Below, one piece after another: positions 1 to 6,170 of a stretch of DNA of 13,231 bases. The stretch lies in assembly GCA_018333405.1 (NCBI GenBank), contig JAGXSR010000024.1, positions 1-13,231 of the forward strand. Direction: 5' to 3'. Numbering within the stretch: position 1 is the stretch's first letter; every line of letters starts with the position of its first letter. The notes under the pieces are model-generated. The model saw nothing but the letters and a program-made list of their open reading frames with translations, was not told where the DNA came from and searched no databases. Source of the stretch: Dethiobacter sp. (GTDB lineage Bacteria; Bacillota; Dethiobacteria; DTU022). The position numbers and the translations under genes are program-made.

Positions 1-1
1 T

Positions 2-421
2 GATCCGCTGGAGGTGCCTATTACCCGGGAAGCAGCCGCCCGGAATTTGGGTACTGCCAGACTGGAAGAGATTAAGATCTGCGGTTTATCCATAGATGAA
101 GTAAAGCGCCCATTTAAACGATGCGCTCAGTCGTCAATTCTAAAAAACGAGTTGCCCTGCCGCCTTTATCTGCCTGAGTCGGCTTGCACCGGGTGCCGTA
201 ATACCGTAATCGCTGTCCTGGTTGAATTTAAAGAACAAAAGATGCTGCCTCTGCTATCCGGCAAGACCATTATCGCCGGCCGCCCGCCTGCGGCCGCGCC
301 TTCCGGAAAGCTGATTCTGGTGGGCAGCTGCACAAAACCGATGCGCCTAAAAGGCGCCTATATCGGGGGTTGCCCTCCGGAAAATAGCCATGTGGTCCGG
401 GCTTTGCTGAAGGAAGATTAA
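2..421 (+). CDS. C-terminal part of a DUF362-like protein (partial, 5' end outside window)
   Basis: The frame is open from the first bases of the window (D-P-L-E precedes the GTG at 14), so this is the 3' end of a longer gene and the GTG is probably not its start. About 139 residues are visible. The first part contains 'LGTARLEEIKICG' followed by 'IDEVKRPFKR', which resembles the end of DUF362 domains as I remember them. The rest has a C-T-G-C motif (ACTGCRNTV), then a segment with 'ILVGSCT' and 'GGCPPENSHVV'; these spaced cysteines suggest a metal- or cluster-binding tail. DUF362 proteins are poorly characterised and often occur with iron-sulfur domains in anaerobes. No function is claimed. 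The gene ends in TAA and converges on the CBS gene. The family call rests on recalled motif resemblance only. Confidence 0.5.
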   Translation, partial: DPLEVPITREAAARNLGTARLEEIKICGLSIDEVKRPFKRCAQSSILKNELPCRLYLPESACTGCRNTVIAVLVEFKEQKMLPLLSGKTIIAGRPPAAAPSGKLILVGSCTKPMRLKGAYIGGCPPENSHVVRALLKED

Positions 422-462
422 ACGCTGCCGGACTAGCTCCCACTTCTCCCTCGCGGGCGCGG

Positions 463-504
463 GTAAACCGCAGGGGCACGACAAGCCGTGCCCCTGCGGT
501 TTAC
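463..504. terminator. Perfect 18-bp palindrome between convergent genes; probable bidirectional terminator
   Basis: Positions 463-480 pair with 487-504 without a mismatch, leaving a 6-base loop (ACAAGC). The arm is GTAAACCGCAGGGGCACG. It lies 41 bp after the DUF362-like stop and 25 bp beyond the CBS stop on the other strand, the expected place for a shared terminator. The outer end of the stem is AAA/TTT but no long T-run follows on either strand, so the fit to a classical intrinsic terminator is only partial. The GGGGCACG/CGTGCCCC core also resembles dispersed palindromes seen in many copies in some bacterial genomes; that is from general recollection and untested here. Confidence 0.55.
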
Positions 505-529
505 TGATCAGTCGGTAAGATCCGGCCGG

Positions 530-979
530 CTATGCGTATCTGCCGGCTATGTAATTGCTCAGTTGTTCAATCAGCAGCTCCTGTTTAGCGATTTTTGCCT
601 TTACGAGGTCGCCAATAGAAACGAGTCCCAATAATTGAATATCTTCAAAGACAGGAAGATGCCTGACATGCTTTGCTGTCATCAGCACCATCGCATCCTC
701 AACGGACACATCGGGCTTGACAGTATACATTTTGTCAATGGGCGTCATAATTTCTTCTACCAAAGTATTTTCGGAAGTCTTACCTTTGAGGATTATTTTT
801 CTGGCGTAATCCCTTTCCGAGATAATACCGGCAACTTTGCCCTGATCATCAAGTACTAACAGCGCGCCGATCTCTTTCTCGCACATCAGTTTAAGTGCGT
901 TAAAAACCGTTGATTCAGGTGAAACAGACCATACTCCCTGTGCTTTCTCCTTTAAAATTTCTCTCAGTGTTGTTTTCAC
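530..979 (-). CDS. Small protein with two CBS domains
   Basis: A 149-residue protein that is almost entirely a CBS pair. The first repeat spans about residues 10-65 ('GALLVLDDQGKVAGIISERD'), the second about 75-130 ('PVFEDIQLLGLVSIGDLVKA'), followed by a short helical tail. CBS pairs typically bind adenine nucleotides such as AMP, ATP or S-adenosylmethionine and control a partner; none is fused here and no ligand can be assigned. The frame extends to a TTG at 985, but its GGGGGAG sits only one base away. The GTG at 979 lies 7 bases after GGAG, so I chose it. It follows pstA by about 145 bp on the same strand with no obvious promoter or terminator between, so it may be read from the pst transcript. 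It takes the place where pstB and phoU usually lie. Confidence 0.85.
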   Translation of the reverse strand: MKTTLREILKEKAQGVWSVSPESTVFNALKLMCEKEIGALLVLDDQGKVAGIISERDYARKIILKGKTSENTLVEEIMTPIDKMYTVKPDVSVEDAMVLMTAKHVRHLPVFEDIQLLGLVSIGDLVKAKIAKQELLIEQLSNYIAGRYA

Positions 980-1124
980 GTCCAATCTCCCCCTTTGCCT
1001 TTAATTAACCGACATTCAATGCCCCACGCTCCGGCATATGCGACAAAATTGCGCCAGAGCAGATCATGACAGATATAAGCCCACTTAAAACCGCCGGTGC
1101 CCCGATTGCCGACAAGTAGTCCGG

Positions 1125-2792
1125 CTATCCGCGCATTCTGACCATACGGCCGATCAGCTTATTGGTTGTAAAACTGATCAACAATATGATAATAATTAAA
1201 ATGGTCCCGGTAGCAAAAGCCCGTTCAAATGATATTCCTTCCCGAACCAAGATATAAAGGTGAACAGACATTACGCGGGCGGAGGAAAGAAAATCCCTGG
1301 CCAGACGATAATCGGAGCCCATAGTAAAAAGAAGCGCAGCGGTCTCGCCGACAGCCCTGCCTATACCCAAGATGAGCCCGGTCAGTATCCCCGGGATGGC
1401 TACAGGCACCACCACCCGGGTTATGGTCTGCCACTTGGTTGCGCCGAGCGCCAGGCTGCCTTCTCTTAACGATACCGGCACTGATTTGATCGCCTCCTCC
1501 GAAGCGCGGATGATAGTAGGCAGGATCATGAAAGTTATAGTCAGCGTTCCCGACAGTAATCCGACGCCTATATTCAGATACATCACAAACAGTATAAATC
1601 CGAATAGCCCGAACACAATGGATGGGACTCCCGCCAACGTTTCAGTGCCAAACCTGATTATTTCAAATAAAAGATTTTTACGGGCGTATTCGGTCAGGTA
1701 AATGGCAGCGGCTACCCCAACCGGACCAGCCAGGATTAAGGTGATGGCGATCATAAAAAAGGTATTCAAAATGATCGAAGATATGCCTCCTACCCGTCCT
1801 GCTCTCCTGGGCTCCTCTAAAATAAAGGCCGAGGAGAGGTTTAATTCAAGCTCTCGCCTCTCTATATTTACCAAAGGCAGCTCGTACCTCAATGCATCGT
1901 TATGATAAACGAAACCGGCAGCCCCGGGATTTTGAGTCAGAAACTCGGCCAGTTCCGAAGCGGTATTAACCAACACGGTCTGCGCAGCGAGAGTGTCTCC
2001 GGGCGCAAACGCTATCTCCGTAAATTCCCTGTGTATCCTGCTGCCTTGCGGAAATACAGCCGTTTTAATGGGCAAATCTGTACCCCCGACCTCCGACCAG
2101 TTAGTATGTCGACCGCTGAATATATCCCGGATCTGCTCCCCGGTAATGTAGTGAAGCCTTGTTCCGTTGCGGACTTCCAATACCGTCGGGCTGACCGCTA
2201 TGGAAAGATGCCTTACCTCAACAGGTTTGGCCCTGCTGCCTTGGAGTTTATCCCTGCTTGCGGCAGATATATAGCCGATAGCTCCGGCAGTATTGGCTAC
2301 GCTCTCGATCACTTGTTTGTCTTGATCGGCAAAGACAGCTTCGTCAGCGTAATCAGTCTGGTCAATAAAGACCAGGCTTTCAAATATTTCACACACGGCA
2401 CTGCCGGCATCATGACCGAATACACGCACATCGATATCCTGTTCACTGATCGCGCCCCAGTTATCAATCTCTCCGCTGAACAGATCGGTCACTTCACCGA
2501 TCTGAATGTCATCGATCCGGATATTGCTGTTAACTATTACCATTATACCCTTGTCCGCGGCGTCTTCAGTGGTTAATATCTCGCTTCCCGACGGAAGCAC
2601 GTTATATTGAATGCGCAGGTCGGAAACAAGACCCCGGTAGACAATGTAGCCGATGATCACCAGCAGCGTACCCATGGTCAATCCGGCTGCAAGCCATAAT
2701 AACGATTTGGCTATCTTCTCCGCAAACCTGACTTTTCGCGTATGTGCAGACAGCGCAAATCCGCCCGACATGCTGCTTGCTCTATCTTTCAA
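1125..2792 (-). CDS. pstA: Phosphate ABC transporter permease PstA with a large inserted double PstS-like domain
   Basis: Inner-membrane permease subunit of the high-affinity phosphate importer. Residues about 30-52 form a first membrane helix. The PstA permease core runs from about 335 to 555, with further helices and the ATPase-coupling loop around 439-467 ('SLALGATKWQTITRVVVPVA') followed by 'GRAVGETAALL'. Between them lie about 260 extra residues that should sit outside the membrane. They contain two copies of a pattern typical of the second PstS lobe: 'VTDLFSGEIDNWGAI' near 101-115 with 'GAIGYIS' at 170-176, and 'IRDIFSGRHTNWSEVGG' near 221-237 with 'GAAGFVY' at 290-296. Usual PstA length is about 270-300 residues. 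The TTG start overlaps the pstC stop (TTGA), with AGGG 7 bases upstream; an ATG at residue 8 is an alternative. The permease assignment is firm, the role of the insert unknown. Confidence 0.93.
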   Translation of the reverse strand: MKDRASSMSGGFALSAHTRKVRFAEKIAKSLLWLAAGLTMGTLLVIIGYIVYRGLVSDLRIQYNVLPSGSEILTTEDAADKGIMVIVNSNIRIDDIQIGEVTDLFSGEIDNWGAISEQDIDVRVFGHDAGSAVCEIFESLVFIDQTDYADEAVFADQDKQVIESVANTAGAIGYISAASRDKLQGSRAKPVEVRHLSIAVSPTVLEVRNGTRLHYITGEQIRDIFSGRHTNWSEVGGTDLPIKTAVFPQGSRIHREFTEIAFAPGDTLAAQTVLVNTASELAEFLTQNPGAAGFVYHNDALRYELPLVNIERRELELNLSSAFILEEPRRAGRVGGISSIILNTFFMIAITLILAGPVGVAAAIYLTEYARKNLLFEIIRFGTETLAGVPSIVFGLFGFILFVMYLNIGVGLLSGTLTITFMILPTIIRASEEAIKSVPVSLREGSLALGATKWQTITRVVVPVAIPGILTGLILGIGRAVGETAALLFTMGSDYRLARDFLSSARVMSVHLYILVREGISFERAFATGTILIIIILLISFTTNKLIGRMVRMRG

Positions 2793-3661
2793 ATCATTGC
2801 CCTTCCCTTCCGGGTGATCAGTTTGATAAACACATTCAAGGCCATTACAAATATAAATAATACGATGCTGGTTGCAAATAGCGCCGTCCGGTGTGTGCCG
2901 GCGGCATAGCCCATATCCCCTGCTATGCTCATGGTCAGGGTTCTGACCATTGAAGTAATTCCCTCAGGCATAATCGGCGCATTGCCGGCCACCATCAGCA
3001 CGGCCATGGTTTCTCCTACCGCCCGCCCTGTTCCCAGCACGATAGCGGCGATTATACCGGAAGCGGCTGCCGGGAGAATTACCTTTACGATAGTCTGCCA
3101 GTGCGAAGCCCCGAGTGCAAATGAGGCAGCCTTAAGATCCTTGGACACAGACTTTATGGATACTTCCGATATGCTGATCAAGGTCGGTAAAATCATGATA
3201 GCGAGCACAATGGAGCCGGAAAGGATGTTAAACCCTGTTCCCCCAAACAACATACGGTTAAGCGGTGCTATTAATACAGCGCCAAAAAAACCGTAGACCA
3301 CAGAAGGGATCCCGGCCAGGATCTCTACCACGCTCTTTAAAACCCCGGCAGAGCGCTCGCCGGCGATCTCAGCAAGATGTATGGCTGTGGCCAACCCGAT
3401 CGGCACTCCTATTATCAGCGCCCCGATAGTGACGTAGATTGAAGCAATGATAAAAGCTAATATTCCGAACCCGGGATTTTGATCATCAGTCGGCTGCCAG
3501 CGGTCGCTGAACAAAAACTCGGTTACGCTTACCTCCTCAAACAGGGGAAGTCCGGTTCTGAAAATAAATATAGTGATAAACACAATGGTGATTATGGATA
3601 TGGTCGCACATATAAACAGCAGCTTCTCTACCGCGCCCTCATACAACTTCCTGTAATTCAA
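2789..3661 (-). CDS. pstC: Phosphate ABC transporter permease PstC
   Basis: Partner permease of PstA; the two together form the channel for phosphate taken from PstS. The 290-residue protein is of normal family length. It has a first membrane helix near 13-35, a short outer loop (about 36-64) and a permease domain from about 65 to 282. The coupling loop around 171-199 contains 'ASFALGASHWQTIVKVILP', followed by 'GTGRAVGETMAVLMVAG' near 210-226. The frame extends upstream to a TTG at 3703, but I chose the TTG at 3661 (M-N-Y-R-K-L-Y-E) because AGGAG lies 8 bases before it and the protein then begins as PstC proteins normally do. The last 4 bases overlap pstA, suggesting translational coupling. 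Unlike PstA, it carries no insert. Confidence 0.95.
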   Translation of the reverse strand: MNYRKLYEGAVEKLLFICATISIITIVFITIFIFRTGLPLFEEVSVTEFLFSDRWQPTDDQNPGFGILAFIIASIYVTIGALIIGVPIGLATAIHLAEIAGERSAGVLKSVVEILAGIPSVVYGFFGAVLIAPLNRMLFGGTGFNILSGSIVLAIMILPTLISISEVSIKSVSKDLKAASFALGASHWQTIVKVILPAAASGIIAAIVLGTGRAVGETMAVLMVAGNAPIMPEGITSMVRTLTMSIAGDMGYAAGTHRTALFATSIVLFIFVMALNVFIKLITRKGRAMI

Positions 3662-3741
3662 AGCCACCACTCCTGTTCTACATGTCGGCGCCGCAACCTT
3701 CAATTACTTCCGATCAAATTATATATCATAGCCGGCACATA

Positions 3742-3809
3742 GGACAATTATTTGTTTTTTTTGAATCAAACAATTATCCCACGGGGGGAACCCATGGGAT
3801 AATTGTTTG
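3742..3809 (-). promoter_or_regulatory. pstS-pstC intergenic hairpin with a mutually exclusive alternative stem
   Basis: Positions 3767-3781 (CAAACAATTATCCCA) and 3795-3809 form a perfect 15-bp stem with a 13-base G/C-rich loop. A second segment at 3742-3754 (GGACAATTATTTG) can instead pair with 3767-3779 at 11 of 13 positions, so the two stems compete for the same strand. In the pst transcript the strong stem forms first and is followed by an A-rich, not U-rich, stretch, so it is not a standard intrinsic terminator. By analogy with hairpins after binding-protein genes in other importers, it may protect the pstS message and lower pstC-pstA expression. The pairing is seen directly; the role is inferred. 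Confidence 0.55.
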
Positions 3810-3834
3810 GCTCTCCGAAACGAACACTAATCAT

Positions 3835-4728
3835 TTAGGGAAGCTTAATAAACCCTTCTTCTTCGATGATCTCCTGCCCTTCAGCCGACAGCAGGAAGTC
3901 CACAAAAGCTTTTTCGAGAGTCCCTTCCACCAGTTCGCCTTTGTGTACGGCATATACTCTTCTGGAGATCGGGTACTCCCCGGCCCTTACCGCTTCCATG
4001 GTCATTTCGATCTCATCTACCAGGATATACTTTGCTCCTGCTTCCCTTACCCGGTCCAGATGCCCGAAGCCTACGTATCCGATCGTATTGGGTGTGCCCG
4101 CCACCTTGGTGACCACTTCACCGGCGGAAGCGACAACCATCGCGTCTGCCCGGAATTCAGCTTCGTCTCCTAACACTTCCTCCATAACCAGATCCTGAAA
4201 CGCCCCGAACGTGCCTGAGGCTTCATCCCTGTTCACTACCACGATCGGCGCGTTTGCCCCGCCTACGTCCGCCCAATTTTCGTATTCGCCGGCAAATATC
4301 CTGGCTACCTGCTCTAAGCTGAGGCTGTCTACTCCCACTTCGCCGTGTACAATCACCGCAAGCGAATCAAGGGCAATCTGAATGCCAAACGCTCCGGCCG
4401 TTATTTCTTCTTCTCTTATGTCTCTCGATGCTCCGGCCAGTGTATAGACCCCATCAATAACCCCTTGGATTCCGACTGTCGATCCCGGCGCATCATAGCT
4501 TAACCTGGCCTCGGGATGCAGATCCTGGAACGCTTCTATGGCGCTTGTAAAGATCGGCTCAAGCGCGGTCGAACCCCCAAATTTGTAGTTGCCGGTAAAT
4601 CCAGCCGGCTCCTGCTCATCTTCCAGCGGATCCCCTTCCTCTGCCTGCTGCGGCGCACATCCCGCGATCAGCAGTCCTCCCAGCACGAATACTAAAAGCA
4701 GCGAAACAACCCACAGGTACCTCTTCAT
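3835..4728 (-). CDS. pstS: Phosphate-binding lipoprotein PstS
   Basis: Extracellular phosphate-binding protein that delivers phosphate to PstC-PstA. The 297-residue product begins with a lipoprotein signal: K2-R3, a hydrophobic stretch to residue 22, and lipobox L-I-A-G-C with Cys24 as the lipidated residue. A short acidic linker follows. Expected ligand-binding motifs are present: 'GGSTALEP' (51-58), 'GSTVGI' (82-87), 'ASRDI' (100-104) and 'NRDEASGT' (166-173). The second lobe contains 'VARIFAGEYENWADVGG' (141-157) and 'NTIGYVG' (214-220), the same pattern repeated inside PstA. The frame reaches an ATG at 4743, but GGAGGG at 4736-4741 lies 7 bases before the ATG at 4728, which fixes the start. 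First gene of the pst operon, directly behind a Pho box. Confidence 0.96.
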   Translation of the reverse strand: MKRYLWVVSLLLVFVLGGLLIAGCAPQQAEEGDPLEDEQEPAGFTGNYKFGGSTALEPIFTSAIEAFQDLHPEARLSYDAPGSTVGIQGVIDGVYTLAGASRDIREEEITAGAFGIQIALDSLAVIVHGEVGVDSLSLEQVARIFAGEYENWADVGGANAPIVVVNRDEASGTFGAFQDLVMEEVLGDEAEFRADAMVVASAGEVVTKVAGTPNTIGYVGFGHLDRVREAGAKYILVDEIEMTMEAVRAGEYPISRRVYAVHKGELVEGTLEKAFVDFLLSAEGQEIIEEEGFIKLP

Positions 4729-4776
4729 TACCAATCCCTCCATAGCAGCATTTGATTTTTATCTAATCTAAATGTC

Positions 4777-4830
4777 ACTATAACACAGGACAGTTAAGCT
4801 GAAATTAAGCTTATGTTAAAACGGTGCAAA
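4777..4830 (-). promoter_or_regulatory. Pho box and promoter of the pst operon
   Basis: Read on the - strand from 4830 there are four hexamers separated by exactly 5 bases: TTTGCA (4830-4825), TTAACA (4819-4814), TTAATT (4808-4803) and TTAACT (4797-4792). This matches the Bacillus PhoP site, TT(A/C/T)A(C/T)A repeated with an 11-bp period. A -10 hexamer TATAGT (4782-4777) follows 9 bases later, with no good -35, as expected for a PhoP-activated promoter. Transcription would start near 4770, about 40 bases before the pstS ATG. The inference is induction by phosphate starvation through a PhoPR-type system, not encoded in this window. Positions 4831-4937, between the box and mrfB, show no clear gene or terminator. 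Confidence 0.8.
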
Positions 4831-4937
4831 ATGTATATTAAGGGGAGAACACAGTTGTCCCGGTTTTACGCTGATCGATCATACATAAATGGCCCTTTAT
4901 ATCCCAGTTTGGCACATGGTTTTCTGCATGTTCTGCT

Positions 4938-6170
4938 CTATAGGCTGTTCAGTTTTCGCCGCAGCCGGTTCAGGCGATGCAGCAGAGCGGGGAGGCTCTG
5001 TTCGCCTGAAACCGCTCTGTGGCGCCGGCGGGCGTTATCTAAAGCCTGAGTAGTCACGTGCAAGGCAAGTTCAAGTTTTTTGGCCTGGTGTTCGTAGTAT
5101 TTAGCCAGTTCAAGATAAGGAGAAAGATCAAAACAGCGGCGCCGGATCAACTCGTGCCACAGGGCTGCTGCCATTTCCCAGCGCCCTCTTTTTTTATGTG
5201 CTGCGGCCAGTTGCTGCAGTGCCGCCTGCTCCAGGCGTTTATCTCCGCAGAGAACAGCTTGCTCAAAACTTTCGATTGCCTTGTCGGTTTCTCCCGCCTG
5301 CAGGTATATCCTTCCTAAAGAGTAGTAGTCGGCGGGATGCTCTACCAAAGATCCGGTGGCGGCTTTGGTTACCCGGTTCAGCAGGGTGATCATGGAGAGG
5401 ATATCCAGCACATTGTGCTGAAAAACTTGTTTCAGGCGGATGGTTTCGCCCCGGCGCAGATAATTGAAATAAACGGCGGGGATCTCTTCCCCGGGAATGT
5501 CGTCAAAACGTTTAAGGCCAAGCAGTGTTTCTTCCAGGGAGCGCAGGCTGCAAGAGGGCAGCCGTTCTTTCCACAGTCGGCGGGAACAATAAAGCAGATC
5601 TAAATGCCATTGCGGGTCGCTTTGTTTAACCAGTCCGGCCAAAATCTGGCGGGTCTGAATCAGGGGCAGGTCAAAGGAGCGGCCGTTGAAAGTGACCAGG
5701 CTGTCAAAGCGTGAAACTTCGGCGGTGAAGTGCGCCAGCATAGCCCGCTCTTCTCCGGGATGGCGCAAAAAATATTGCCGTAAGATCAAGCGGCCTTCTT
5801 CAAACCAGCCCAAGCCGATCAGAAAGGCCAAGGTGCCGGTGCCTCCGGCCAGCCCTGTGGTTTCAGTGTCCAGAAAAAGTGTGCCGGCGGTATTAAAACC
5901 TTCCCAATTGCGGGTATTATCCAACAGGGCAATAGCTCCGGCCGGGCAGTGCAGCGACTCTTCCAGGCGGTTTTTTCCGTGATGTAGATCTAACGGAAGC
6001 TCAATCTCCCGCAGGTAGCACCGTCCCGAATCTGTTTCCTGCTCCTGTTCTTCGCCGGGGAACAAAAATTCCGTCAGGAGCGGCCGGGGACTGATGCTTC
6101 CGCGGTCTGATCCGTGCAGCTCTCCCGAGCGGCGCAGCCTGTTTAAACGGTCGCGCAGCTCTTCGCTCAT
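4938..6170 (-). CDS. mrfB: MrfB-like (YprB) DEDD exonuclease with TPR repeats
   Basis: Predicted 3'-5' exonuclease of the RNase H-like DEDD superfamily, 410 residues. Catalytic signatures are all visible: D101-T-E103 in 'FLDTETTGLAGGTGTLAFL', D167 in 'TFNGRSFDLPLIQTR', and H252/D256 in 'QHNVLDILSM'. The nuclease domain spans about 95-265. The C-terminal part (about 280-385) reads as TPR helices, for example 'YYSLGRIYLQAGETDKAIES'. This layout matches Bacillus subtilis YprB, described as MrfB, which acts with the helicase MrfA in a UvrABC-independent repair of mitomycin C adducts. Start ATG at 6170 overlaps the mrfA stop (ATGA), with GGAGG 10 bases upstream. No terminator is evident after it, and pstS with its own promoter lies about 200 bp downstream on the same strand. 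Confidence 0.88.
   Translation of the reverse strand: MSEELRDRLNRLRRSGELHGSDRGSISPRPLLTEFLFPGEEQEQETDSGRCYLREIELPLDLHHGKNRLEESLHCPAGAIALLDNTRNWEGFNTAGTLFLDTETTGLAGGTGTLAFLIGLGWFEEGRLILRQYFLRHPGEERAMLAHFTAEVSRFDSLVTFNGRSFDLPLIQTRQILAGLVKQSDPQWHLDLLYCSRRLWKERLPSCSLRSLEETLLGLKRFDDIPGEEIPAVYFNYLRRGETIRLKQVFQHNVLDILSMITLLNRVTKAATGSLVEHPADYYSLGRIYLQAGETDKAIESFEQAVLCGDKRLEQAALQQLAAAHKKRGRWEMAAALWHELIRRRCFDLSPYLELAKYYEHQAKKLELALHVTTQALDNARRRHRAVSGEQSLPALLHRLNRLRRKLNSL

Noticed and set aside
1902..2576. A 224-codon open frame on the + strand
   Set aside because: It lies wholly opposite the pstA insert, has no convincing ribosome binding site and shows no recognisable domain, while the - strand frame is continuous with pstA. 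It is treated as a shadow frame.
1125..2792. pstA as two genes fused by a frameshift or sequencing error
   Set aside because: The insert is flanked on both sides by PstA sequence in one continuous frame (first helix before, permease core after), so a simple gene fusion does not explain it.
3755..3809. Intrinsic terminator for the pst transcript
   Set aside because: On the - strand the stem is followed by an A-rich run, not U. The T-run lies before the stem on the + strand, where no gene needs terminating.
3682..4173. A 163-codon + strand frame opposite pstS
   Set aside because: The - strand carries clear PstS motifs over this span; the + frame shows no family pattern.
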